From the NCBI GenBank assembly GCA_021209875.1, contig JAGYVD010000002.1, positions 5,828,001 to 5,892,000 on the forward strand: DNA of 64,000 bases, read 5' to 3'. A program made the position numbers and the translations under genes. Of the stretch, positions 35,900 to 47,259 are shown in pieces. Each line of letters starts with the position of its first letter. Position 1 is the stretch's first letter. The notes under the pieces are model-generated. The model was not told the DNA's origin and searched no databases. It saw only the letters and a program-made list of their open reading frames with translations. The DNA is from Rosellinia necatrix. Its lineage: Eukaryota; Ascomycota; Sordariomycetes; Xylariales; Xylariaceae.

Positions 35900-36880
35900 A
35901 GTTAAGTGCCGTAGGTGGGTGCTGTAGGTACACTACCTACGTAGGTACCTAACCTACCTACCTCCCTATACTTAGTTTACTGTACCTGTCACCATCTAAA
36001 CAGCTCCAGCTGCTGCTCGGTACCTGCTTGGGGAAGGCACCTCGTGCTTGTGTGTGAAGGCGGATTGGTATCTGCAAGTTTGATTTAATGGCACCTATCT
36101 GTAGGTACGCTGCAGAGACGGGCTGAACTGTTTCCCGCGTGTAGTCCCCGAAAATAGAATTATAAACAAAATCCCTCTTTATCCTCTCTTTACCTGTCTT
36201 TCGCTACACGTTGTCACACTTCTATCCCCTGTGATCTCAGGGTGTAACGATTTAGACTGCTACCTACCTCTAGTTCCCTACACGGGGTATTCCGAACCCA
36301 GATCCCTTCTTGCATCATTTTCCCGCATCATGTATTGATGCAAATATTGACCATCTGCCTTCCCCCCCCTCCTAAAAGGCTCCTCACCGAAATGCGGGGA
36401 GCGTCGCCGACTTGAGGCGCCACGCGCTGTTCATCACCTGCCTATCTCGCGATCCCGATTATCCATCCATATTCTAGATGCTGTGGTCGATAGTCCGTAG
36501 CGATTTTTTTTTTTTTTGCACTGTTTGTTGCAGCGTTTATAGAGCAGGCAGCTGGCTACCTACCTACAAGTACCTACCTGCCTACCCCTTGATAGAGTCA
36601 GGTGCCTAGTTGATACAAATGTGTTGGCTTGGAGGAGGGCCAAGAATAATTAACTAACCTGCTTACGTACTTAACTAACAATCCCAAATCACTCAATAAT
36701 AAACCAAACCTTACCTTCGATTCGACCCCAAGAATAGTGTACATCCCCCGCGCTTTCTCATGCATCTACATGCTACCTAGTACCTGCACCCACCACTATG
36801 CCAGGTACCTACAGCACCACTATATAGTGCCACTATACAGTAACTCTATACAGTAACACTATTCGTATTATGGTGCCATG
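35900..36880. repeat. Scattered TAGGTA/TACCTA palindromic words
   Basis: Frequent short motifs such as TAGGTACCTA, ACCTACCTACC and CACTATATAGTG, densest at 35910-35970, 36555-36590 and 36780-36860. They form many small inverted repeats and no coding frame. Confidence 0.5.
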
Positions 36881-37200
36881 CCATAGTGCGATTAATTCGT
36901 AGGCCCGAGCCACGTTGCTTGCTCGCTCACTCTTCGTCTCAAGTCATCTCGTATTGGAATCGCTGCAGATGCGCGGGTCCTGCTCCTGAGAGCTGATTTG
37001 GCAGCGATGTGTTGCGACCAACTAGAATGGGAACTAGAATAAACAACCCGAGCGATGGAATAGCCACCGCATGCAATACGACCAGCTCAAACAAGTGTAC
37101 ACCAACCAAACAGGCCCAGGTTTTAAGTAGACCCGGTACTGTACTTGTACAGCAAAGTCAAGGTGGGTGGTCTTTCGTACTACATGGAGGGAAAGTCCAA

Positions 37201-37239
37201 GGCAAGGCAGGCAGGCAGGCAGGCAGGTAGGCAGGCAGG
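37201..37239. repeat. (GGCA)n tetranucleotide repeat
   Basis: Nine or so GGCA-type units with one GGTA variant. Confidence 0.85.
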
Positions 37240-37452
37240 AAACACTGAGGCTTAGGCTTAGCGACTTCCATCTGGTGCGTCTTGTCCTTCGATCGATGCC
37301 CTCTTTTTTTTCTCTCTCCTCATGTTCTTTTTACATCCCAATTCGCTCGCTCCCATTCGTCGTCGCTGCTGTCTGCCACCTGACGAGAGCCCGAGCCCGT
37401 GCCCGAGCCTGACCTCACCATCTCCTCAGCTCCAGTTCATGCACGTAGTAGG

Positions 37453-37476
37453 TACCTGATTACCTGATTACCTGAT
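37453..37476. repeat. Three tandem copies of TACCTGAT
   Basis: Perfect 8-bp unit repeated three times in the likely upstream region of the gene at 38361. Confidence 0.85.
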
Positions 37477-38360
37477 GATTCCTTTCGCTTTGTGTCACAG
37501 CTTGTTCCTATTCCCTGCCTCTGTGATCCTCCTCCCGTGACTCGATTGTATTTCTCCAAACCAGCAAACGGCCCGTCCCTCTACAATCGTTTCTCCCTTC
37601 GTCAGGTGCTGTCATTCATCTATTCGCCTCATTCGGTAGATCGCGACGGCAGTCTACGAGATTTGGTGGCCATTCCATTCGTTACGCCCTCATTACACTC
37701 GCTCTGCACTCGTTCGCTCACTCGCTTGCCTGCGCAACTCCCGGCCCCCCTTTCCCAGCGGTGCAGGAGACGGCGTGCTCGGCGCATTCATGGCCACACC
37801 CGCCTCGTCCCCCTATAATATTTGATCTGCTCAGGCGTGAGGTAATTGCCCTTTTCGGTCGTTCGCAGAGGGGGAATCAGTGAACAGCAGCATCAAATCC
37901 TATGCTCAGCAGCCCAGGTCCTACGACCATTCTTTCGCTCAGCGCTGAGCTACACTAGGCCGTCAGCTTCCTGGCATCCCCCGGATCCCCCAACATCGTC
38001 ACAGCCCGGCTGTACGGACGTGAGAAGGTAGTCTGTATAGCCAAGACATTTGGGGTTGGGTTATTATTTTCTTTGTCCCATACCACTGCATCTAAGGCAA
38101 GTTGCCGCCCTAGTTGTTCTTAGATACGACGGTACATGGTCAGAGTTCCTTACTTCTACCGCCGATCTGATCCAGCAGCCCTGGATCGACGGTCACCCGG
38201 CCCTGTGTCCGCCAGTCGCTGCAGAGACTCCCCAACCGCCGCTGTCGACCCATAAGCCGAAAAAAAGAACAGCCAGACATAATAGACTACGAGAAGGAAA
38301 ATAGCACGCAATTAATATTCCAGGTCCCATCTTCCACTATTGGACGCGTAACCGGCAAAT

Positions 38361-41300
38361 ATGAGGAAAGTACACAGGCCGGGCCCGGACCCGCCAGCGT
38401 CGCGCTCGCGATCAGACAGCTTCGTTCGCATGCTGGAGCTGGAGAAAATGTGCAAGGTAGGAATAAACCCCTCCCCCCCCGGCATGCAACCCGCCTCCTA
38501 GCTCCCAGTTCTCGACCACCCATCACCGTTCCAGAACTGCCCGCCCCTACTTTCACCCTTTCCCACATCCCGATTCGCCATAGCTGACCAGACCCTATTT
38601 TATCACATATTATAGATGAAGCGTGCCCAGCAAGATCATGGCTCCTCAACCTCGATCACCACAAGGAACCCGCCACGGGCTAATCTGCCCTCCATCACAG
38701 CTGATTCCCCCCACCCCTCGGTCTCGGCGTGCGAGCGATTATCCTCCGCTCTCCCACCAGACCCAGATAATGAAAGCTGTTCGTCGGAGTGCTGCTTTGC
38801 CATCCCTCTCTCTTTCCGTCCCTCCGTCGCCTGTCCAGGCGATGACGACGAGGCTGGAGGGATCCGTTGAAGACTTCTCCCTCACGAAAGAAGACCACGT
38901 CAAGTCGGTCACATTCTCAGAGCCCGAGGACGAGGAACTTTCGGACGATTCTTCCATCTGCCAGTCTCCCAGTTGGGAGCAGTACGGTCAAAGGAATAAA
39001 AAAAAACCTAAGAAGCCGAAGAAGGAAGCGAACCAGAAAACCACCAAGGACAAGGAAGAGACGGCCCTAAAAAGGAGAAGCAATCGCTTGGTCAAGTCTG
39101 CTCCAGTCAACCCATTCGCGATAAAGCCGCTAACAGCATCGGATCGCTCAGTCTCAGCTCCCGAATTGAGCCTTGCTGTGCAACCGAATAAAATGAATTC
39201 TCAATTCTTGTCGGCCGAATCGCAAGTAGCACTAGGAAAGCACCATCCATCAAAGAGTGGGCAAAGCTCAGTTCCCAAGGAGAAGCCTAAAGGCAGAGGG
39301 TTGTTTTCCAGCTTTGGTTTGCAGCGTGGGAATGTGGCTGCCGTACGGGAGCTGGTGGGCGTGCGAAAGAGCACTGACAAGGGCGCTGAGAAAGGTGCTG
39401 AGAAGGGCGCCGCGAAGGGAGTTGAGACGGGCGCCAAGGACAGTGACTCCCTACGCAGCATCCAGTACGAAACCATACCTGCGCAGCAGCCAAACGGAAA
39501 TCAGCCCGGAGTTGATCCAAGCAACCCGAGGCCCAAGAAGCCAGCATCGATCAGGTCCATAATCTCGACTTCAGACCATTCCCACTCTTCCCAGGAGAAA
39601 AGGGGCTCTGGAGCACAGGCGCCTACAGGCTCGGGTCATGCCCGCTCGCAATCTTTGCTATCGTCGACTTTAAACAAGCTCCGGGGCCCTTCGTACCTCT
39701 ATTACCAACATTCCGGAGAGGGTTCCACAAGCGACCATTCGAAGCACAGGAACAGTTCACAAGACTTCGAACCTATGCACAACAATGCGACAGATACGCC
39801 AGTCGATCGGACGGTCAAAATATCGGATGAGAAAGACCCGACTAATCTCGAGCACCCACAGCAGCCATTTGACTTTGCTTTCTCACCAAAGCATAAGAGG
39901 GTGAATACGGAGCCGAGCCCCGAAATTGCTCCTCGTGGGCGTCAACCACGGCCTCGCAAGGTTGAGATCCAGGAACCCGATCTCGAGCAGGAGGCCCCTG
40001 TGTTAAGGCCCTCAGGTGCCCGGCGCGTTCAAATTGAAGTTCCCCAAATGTCAACTCGTGACAGTGTAATGGCTCGAGTTGCGGCACAGGAAAGACAGTC
40101 TCAAACCGCACGCATATCTCGACAATATCGGCAAGCTGCTGTTAGTAATGACCGGACACTTGACACAACGGAAGATGGTCAAGATGGTGGGGTAGAGCTT
40201 AATGGAAAACTCGCTTCTCTTCCAAATCGGAAGGGTGAGGTCCACCATTCTGGAAAGGCGCATACTTTGACAGCGAGTGCATCGAGTTCTGATCGCCTGA
40301 ACGAAACAGAAGGGAAGCTAACCCCCGATCCTCAAAAAAACAACACACTAGATGTGGGTGGTCGAGATTTAACCGAAGACGATGAGGTCTCCGTTGGCAC
40401 ACATGCCTCGACAATCCGGCCGGTATCTAGGAGCCATGACGGTGAGCCAATAGACAATAAAAAACAGCAAAACTCGTCTGTATCCCGTGGGTCGGAACCC
40501 CGTGCCTACGCTACGGCGCTTGAAACTCGAGAAGGGAAACCGGATTTTGTTACCGAAATGTCTGTTGATGATCTCATTACATTTGACACGGATGTACCAA
40601 ATACATTGCAGCACCCATTGCAACCGCAACGAGAGATGGACTATTTTGCGTCTTTTTGCGACTCTTATCTGCCCCCAGTCCTGGATTTACAGTCACCCGG
40701 CACCGGTAACCGCCCATCTCCACGATTTCCATTTTCTGAGGAGTCAGACGAGGACAACGGACATAACGTCTATCGCGATTACATGCAAGATGACTACACC
40801 GGACAAATGAATATCATAGAAGAGAAGCAAAAGGCTGGGCGCGCAAATGGCCCACGCCCAAAGGAGATTGGTAAATTTTCAAATGAACAAAAGTCAAAGA
40901 ACTCCCCGGCAACCTTCACGCAAAACTCCGATAGCGATGTTCCCGTCTTTGAACGTCTTAGTGTACCGTCTACGGCTGCGAAAACCTCAACAGGAGGTGA
41001 GATGACGGGCACTTCTACGGCCCATCCGCAACAAACCGATCCGAGCCGTACGACTTCGGAAAGGTCATCTTCTTCGACTTGTGACGATTCACCACCCTCC
41101 CCTTCTTCTGCCACAACACTGGATAGTTCACGCCCACAGTCAAGAAAAGGAACAGCGACGTTTCAGACGGAGACTTCACGCGTGACAATACTGGAACCCA
41201 CACCACGGACTGACAGCCGGGCGTCTCGCAGAGGCGTCAACAGCACTCTAAGCGACCGGGCCGAGGGAGCTGCAGCCCAGGGATTGGGGATAGACGCGGA

Positions 41301-42111
41301 CGTGAGTGTTGGCGGCTGGAGTGAAGTCACTACGAAATCGAATGCTGAGCGACAGCCAACACCTACGCTGGCGAAAACGGGGGCGTTTGCCTTAAATCCG
41401 TCTGTAGATGCCACGCCTACGTCAGTAAACTTTGCCGATGCTCTTATACACGGCTTGGAAAAGGAAGACGAGCAAAACATTAATCAACACCCGGGCCGCT
41501 CGTTGCCACCTAGGACACAATCCGCACTGGATCTTCACTCTACGACGAAGCTCATGTCACGGCCCTTAAGACCGCAGCGGCTCCACCTAAAGCCAAATGA
41601 TGTAACTTCTTCGGTTAGCCTTCCTAACTCACCGCCGCCGTCCGATTTTGTGGAAGAAGTAATGCCTCGAAAGTCGGCATTGAAAATGTCTCGAAATAAT
41701 AGCACAGCCGGCCACGAATCATCAACCACTGTCTCTATGGGCGCCGCATATCTTCAAGAAGCAAGAAAAACTGTACCTATCGCGTCAGCGTCCTCGTCTC
41801 GTGCCTTACGACCCCATTTTTCGCAAAAACATTCGTCCGGGAGTGTCGGAAGTGCCATGTCGGCGGGGAATCGGGCGGAGCCTCTAGCAAAAATGCTCGT
41901 GGAATGCTGCAATTGCCACTTCTTCCATGATATGCCATCCCGTGTATACGAATGCATGGCGAAGCCGGATTCTGTCGTGGAAGACAAACTGTTAGGCGTT
42001 TCCGCAGCCATCACCACGATGGTCAGGTGCCCATGGTGCGCACATGGGATGACTACCCAATGTTGTTCCGGGTACGCGGCAGTGGTTTATCTCAAGGAGA
42101 AACTCCACTGA
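38361..42111 (+). CDS. Large disordered fungal protein with a C-terminal cysteine-rich module; N-terminal exons uncertain
   Basis: The secure part is one open frame from about 38873 to the TGA at 42109-42111. It is low-complexity, rich in Ser, Pro, Glu and Lys, and begins with SVTFSEPEDEELSDDSS and a Lys-rich KKKPKKPKKE stretch, followed by long disordered sequence. The last 70 residues differ: ECCNCHFFHDMPSRVYEC, then RCPWCAHG and QCCSGY, a pattern that could bind zinc. Start: exon 38361-38456 (RSDSFVRMLELEKMCK) joins in frame, over a 159-bp intron with a CTGAC branch site, to 38616, which encodes SSTSITTRNPPRANLPS. That frame meets a stop at 38870, so a second splice is needed, perhaps 38779-38872 (GTTCGT...AG; 1165 residues). 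Alternatively translation starts at the ATG at 38638 in the main frame (1157 residues). Function unknown; the serine-rich acidic blocks suggest a regulatory or scaffold protein. Confidence 0.75.
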
Positions 42112-43331
42112 AAGTGAGGTAGATGAGGTTTTAATGGCTTTTCCAAATATTCCTCACCAGGCTTACTTTGAGAGCCCTGGTAATCATGGGATGTGGTGGT
42201 CGGCAGCCTGACTTCTCACCTACGGCGGATTTGGGCTCAACGACAGATCCTTTTTGCTTTTTTTTTTCCTTTTCTTTGTCCACTTGCCGTTTTGCACTCA
42301 TATATTCTCCCACTTTCTCTGCCGTCTAGCTTATTCATAGCATCTGATGTTGTTTTCATACATGAGCCATTGGAGTTTCGGACGGGGTCTTAAAACCTAC
42401 ATAGCAGTGTACAATCACGCGTTTAAGCTAAAATGTCATTCTTGAATCCAGAGTAGGACGATGAAATGATGGTCCTGAATTTCGGGACAGGATGGAGGAG
42501 GAGGCAAGGGCACGTGTATAGTAGACGACGAATTAGCAGTTTGTAGGCATAGCTGGTCCCAGTCTGAACCACTGCCATGCCGTATAATGAATCGATGCCT
42601 CTATATACGATGGCTGGAACCCGCTAAATAATTCGGTGATCGGCGAGTAATCTAACCCAACCAAGATGCGATGGCCAATTATCTTGTCGTTCGATTTCGT
42701 CACAGAAGTGGGTCTACGACCCTGTAAATGACTATCTGCGCCGTATCCACTTTGGTCCACAGTTACATACACTGTACGTACCTAAGCATGTAGGACACGC
42801 TGCTATCATCGACGTAATTTAGCTACGTCCAACTCCCCAACACACACAGTCACGAACGACGGCGGGCGACCGGGCCAGCTTCAATCGAGCCCGAAGAAGA
42901 GCGTCGTATCAATTCCTCTACTGGAAACTACAGCATTTGATAAGAATCCCACCCGACTTTTGGATTGACTTTTCGCCTCCTCTTGCTGAATCTAGCCGAC
43001 GCCAACGCCGACGCCGACGGTCAAGAGAAAAACGTCGCCCGTTTATACAACCACACCCACACTGTCTCGTCAGCCCCTGAAGCGAGTTGAGCAAACAGGC
43101 ACACGGCCATAGCCACGAGTTGCTCCTTTACGGGCCACCGAGGTTGCTCTCCTTGCCGAGAACGAATGCACTCTGCAACACCCAAATCCGCAGACTTCTC
43201 CATGCCGCTCCATTCTATCGACGGCCTTCGCCACTACCTCGCCACCGCCTTCTAGATCCTAACCCGTATCACGGCCCGATCTCGATCGTGTCTGGCGTTC
43301 AGCAGCCTCCATTACGCCTAAACGCTCCATC
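42112..43331. other. Intergenic region and leader of the DUF155 gene
   Basis: 1.2 kb. T-rich runs near 42250-42330 would suit the 3' end of the upstream transcript. A (GCCGAC)-like run at about 42994-43018 and C-rich leader sequence precede the next start. No gene seen. Confidence 0.55.
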
Positions 43332-45135
43332 ATGGCACCTAGGGGCGATCCCACCCGTCGGCTACCAGCGAGATCCCCCATGCGCTTCATATCGGTTGAC
43401 AACGTTCTCCAATATGCCTCCGAGATCCCTTCGGGTCAGCCCCGGGTGCCCCCATCACGGGGACCTCGGAGTGTCGCCGGGATCCGTCGTGTGAGCGGGG
43501 GAGGCTTACCAAATATCGTGTCACGTACCGGACAGCAGAACATGCCTTCAAGAACCACGCGAATTAGCGAGAAGCTAGTGCTTCTTCCTGATGCCCCAGA
43601 AGAGATCGAGGGCGAAGAGGACGGGGAGAGGATGCAACTTGAGGATGAGAGTAGACCTCTGAAAGATGAAGAACGCGATGTGTTGCGGAAAAGGGGTGGT
43701 CTCCGAGGAAAGAGCTATGCTGAGCGTCTTCCTAAATTCGAACGGGCCGAAAAGCTTGCACGGCTGACTGCTTACTGCACAGCGCAGTCTTACAAGATGA
43801 AATTCACCTCGGAATTTCTGCGTAAAAAGCACGATGCCAAAACGAAACTATACGATGACTGTCTTTACACCGCCTATCATACTCCTTTGCTCCCTGGCGT
43901 TGATGGCTACCGCGTGCGGAGCAGGCCCATACTTAAAACGCCCGGGACGGGAAAGACTATGCTCGATCTCGAGATAGAGCGAAGTGAACAGCGAGATGAG
44001 CATATGGGCTATTACGATGAATACAGGGATGATGAGCAGGGTACAAGTCCCAGGAATGGCGTTGGCCATAATGGCCAATATTCAGACCAAAGAGCGGGAA
44101 ACAATAACCATTACCCAAGCAGCGGGCATCTCAGCCCCGCTAGCAGGTTTGCGTCGGACGCCAAGCAATTTGCCGAGATGTTCATTTTCTCATATGGTGT
44201 CGTGGTCTTCTGGAATTTTACGGAGCAGCAAGAGAAGGCGATTCTGGCTGATATCACTTTTGCCGAGAATGAGACCGGGGTGTCGCTTGTCACACGCCCT
44301 CTGGAGCAGAGCGACTTCGAAACTGAAGAGTTCCATTTTGAATACAACGACGATGTCAAGCGCCCGCGCATTTTCAACGACATGATCACTCTGTTGCCGA
44401 GATCCGATCACATGGTTCGGCTTACCATTAGCCACGCCATCGCCCAGAGCACGAAGCTTTGCTTCTTCGAGGAGCGCATGTCGGAGACCCTAGCGGACGC
44501 CCAACATGTACCGAAGCGGCTCGCTTTAACCGGTCAGCTAAATATGACGAGGACGGAGATCGTCAAGATCCTTGGACGCTTATTTAAGAGTCGTGTCGAC
44601 ATCAATCTCTGTACGTAAAAACCCCCCACATCCGGAAGCTCTTCTTGTCGATCCATTATTTTCTAACGCATTTGCAGCGTCCAATATTCTTGATGTCCCC
44701 AACTTCTTCTGGGACTCGGAGCCCACATTACATCCCTTGTACGTCGCCATTCGCGACTATCTCGAAATTGACCCGCGCACAAAAGTGCTCAACGAGCGAT
44801 GCCGTGTCTTCCTCGATCTTGCTGAGATTCTCTCCGATTCGGTTGCTGACTCCAAGATGAGCGCCATTACATGGATTATCATCATTCTCATCGTTGTGAG
44901 CATACTAGTCACGGTTACAGAGGTCGTATTGCGCTTCACAATGCTATCGAAGGAGAGGGGGAACAATGGCGCGGGGATTCTCTCTCCGCTGACAGCAGAT
45001 GGATTGCAGTCTATCGTGGCTAGATCCAACTATACATTAGACGAATGGAGATTATGGGGAGCTGGCCTGACTGATCAGGCGCGGACAGCGATTTGCGGTT
45101 CTGGTTTTATCGATACTACTTATGCAGGGATTTGA
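43332..45135 (+). CDS. Rmd1/Sif2-type DUF155 family membrane protein
   Basis: Exons 43332-44610 and 44678-45135; a 67-bp intron (GTACGT...TTTGCAG with CTAAC branch site); 578 residues. The start ATG has good context (ATCATGGCA). Residues 1-270 are mostly disordered with acidic and basic patches. From about residue 277 the DUF155 domain begins (AEMFIFSYGVVVFWNF), continuing through DMITLLPRSDHMVRLTISHA, QSTKLCFFEERM, LFKSRVDINL and SEPTLHPLYVAIRDYLEI. One membrane segment lies near the C-terminus (AITWIIIILIVVSILVTVTE, about residues 489-512), which is the usual layout. Relatives are yeast Rmd1 and Rmd8 (meiotic division phenotypes), fission yeast Sif2 and Sif3, and human mitochondrial RMND1. 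The molecular activity is not settled, and mitochondrial or ER membrane location is inferred from relatives. Confidence 0.93.
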
Positions 45136-47173
45136 TTCAAGTGGTTAGACTTGGGTGCTCGTTCATCGGAGTCACTGCCGGTTTTAATTTGGCATTGGAG
45201 CAGAGAGGCTTAATACCCTTCACCGGGGACATAATGGCTAGCAAGTTTTTTGCATTGCTGAGGTATCCCTAGCATTCAAGGCTGAAGCTGGATGAGGAGT
45301 TATGTGTGACTATGGAGTTCATGGTCGGACTTGGGCAAAGACTAACGTGTGTATGATACCTAGGTTTCTGGCCACGGGGAGGCCATAGATGTATTACCTA
45401 GAAGACACCCACACATCTTTAAAACGCTGGCCGAGGAGTATTGCGGCGTCGATATTAACTAATTTTCAATTTTAATAACCGGCGCTCGATTTTCCGACAT
45501 GCGCCCTGCCTACAGCCCAGTCATAGAGCATCAATACTACAACATGTTAGTGATCTTATATTCAAGCTATCACTCCGGCATATTGATCACCAATTGGAAG
45601 TGGGCAGACATTCGCTCACACCAAGGCTTACTATGTCCAATTCCAACCATTGGAGACCGTTTATTTGGTTTTTATTTACGCAAGATATAGATATGTGTAA
45701 CAATTTTACAGGGCGCACCTCGAAGTTTAATCATAGCCAGGTAAGGTAAGCACATAAAGGTAATGTAGGTGATGCGTTTAGTATGCTATGTCATATGCGC
45801 AAATTTCACATAAAATTATATACTAGGAGACATTATTATGTTGTGTCACTCGAGTGATAGGAGCTTCCAGCGGCCTTGTAACGGAACTGGTGTTCAACTC
45901 TTCGCTTCTCAATATCGCGCCAGAGCCTAGGGCAATTACCTATCCAAACGATGATGACTTTGAGGGCTACCAAGAGCGTGCGTCTGAAACGGGACAGAAA
46001 CGCTATAGAAGCGATATATCGTTATTTAGAATTTGATCGGCTATAGAACATTGCCATGGTAACCTTTGCATTAGTAAGGTAGCGGTGTCTATATGCAGGG
46101 TTCCGAGCTGCGTGCAGATGTAAGATTCTAGAATCATATTCGAAACGTCTCAAGTACGTGGTAATTTGTTCCAGCGTTGAGCAGACACCCGAACAAAACG
46201 TTATAGTAACCACCTTCGTCCGACTTTGCACCTCGCGATAGTAACGGCAATGGGGATGGCGTTGCGGCCAGGGCCTCTGCGTGGCCATGTCGTGCCCCAT
46301 GCCAACGCATGCCAGCCGCCATCGGTCGTGGCCACGAAAAAGCGTCGCACACCGGATCAAGATGGGGATGCAATGAAGCGACAGATATATCTCGTACCCC
46401 CCCTCCCTCCCCTTCCCCCTCCCCCGTCCGATGCACGGCCGCCGCCGCATGCGCGCCATACGACGCCGTGCTGCCGGGAGGCGACACGACGGCAAACGCC
46501 CAATCCGGAAAACGCCAGGTGCCTGACCTGTCCAGACGGTGACCCGAGACGTTAGACCTTCCCCCCTGGGGCGGAACGGCGGTCCGCTCATCACACTATG
46601 CAATACTCCGCGCCGCCAGCTGCAGCTAGCCTAACCGTACCTCGCGCATCTGCGCAGGTAGTTATACTGCTTCCCGCGGGCTCCTGACGGATAACTGGCT
46701 ACATACACCTAATAGGTACCCTGTATAGCTGGTTGAGATGGTATCAGATCAAACGTAGATGTGAGAAACGTGAGTGTTGCAGGATATAAGCTGGCTTTCA
46801 GATTTCCTTACGCTGTTGGTGTACATGCTAATTTGTGCACTTTTCGAGGCTGAAGGTGTTAGGTAGTATAGTTATAGCATGGACATGAGCTGATGAGGTG
46901 ATATCGTAGATAATTTAATTTAAGAGAGTGGCATGTAAGTCCCAGCATCACCTCATACTAAACCCCACAGTTGACTGCGACGATAGACAGTGCTCTAATT
47001 AGGCAGCCAGTACCTCGCACTGTCCTGGTCACACGACCCCCCGGATCAGACTTTTGTACCCAATACTTCCAAGCAGGCAGTGACTGCCATAGTCTGCCAA
47101 CGCTGCAATGCAGCTTGCTTCACTTATTCATCGACCGACCCATCCAACTCTCATTATTCATTATTCTCTCATC

Positions 47174-47217
47174 ATCTTCTCACCATCTTCTCACCATCTT
47201 CTCACCATCTTCTCATC
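47174..47217 (+). repeat. Four tandem copies of ATCTTCTCACC in the xlf1 leader
   Basis: An 11-bp unit repeated four times (the last with one change), about 45-85 bases upstream of the start codon, so probably in the 5' untranslated region or core promoter. Confidence 0.85.
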
Positions 47218-47241
47218 AACAACACTCAACTTCAGACCCAA

Positions 47242-47256
47242 ATGAGCCTGCACTGA
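47242..47256 (+). promoter_or_regulatory. Minimal upstream ORF of xlf1
   Basis: ATG AGC CTG CAC TGA: a four-residue frame whose stop ends 3 bases before the main ATG (47260). If transcribed, ribosomes must bypass it or reinitiate, which would lower or regulate translation. The transcription start is not known. Confidence 0.45.
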
Positions 47257-47259
47257 TCG

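Larger units (their letters stand above)
28620..38360. other. 9.7-kb stretch without a convincing gene
   Basis: Composition is near balanced and stops are frequent in all frames; frames of 60-140 codons occur on both strands without motifs or codon bias. Contents that can be named: pyrimidine tracts near 29.5-30.0 kb, several simple repeats (35.2, 37.2 and 37.45 kb), a run of TAGGTACCTA-type palindromes at 35.9-36.9 kb, and pyrimidine-rich DNA at 37.3-37.8 kb that is likely promoter or leader of the gene starting at 38361. Long non-coding transcripts or decayed genes could be present; I see no proof. Confidence 0.55.
45136..47259. other. Intergenic region before xlf1
   Basis: 2.1 kb with AT-richer sequence up to about 46200 and a GC-rich patch at 46200-46620. 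That patch opens a 193-codon minus-strand frame, but its Arg-rich composition and lack of motifs fit GC-rich non-coding DNA. The right end is the pyrimidine-rich leader of xlf1. Confidence 0.55.

Noticed and set aside
46022..46603. 193-codon minus-strand frame
   Set aside because: Arg-rich translation of a GC-rich patch with no motif, splice context or codon pattern of its own.
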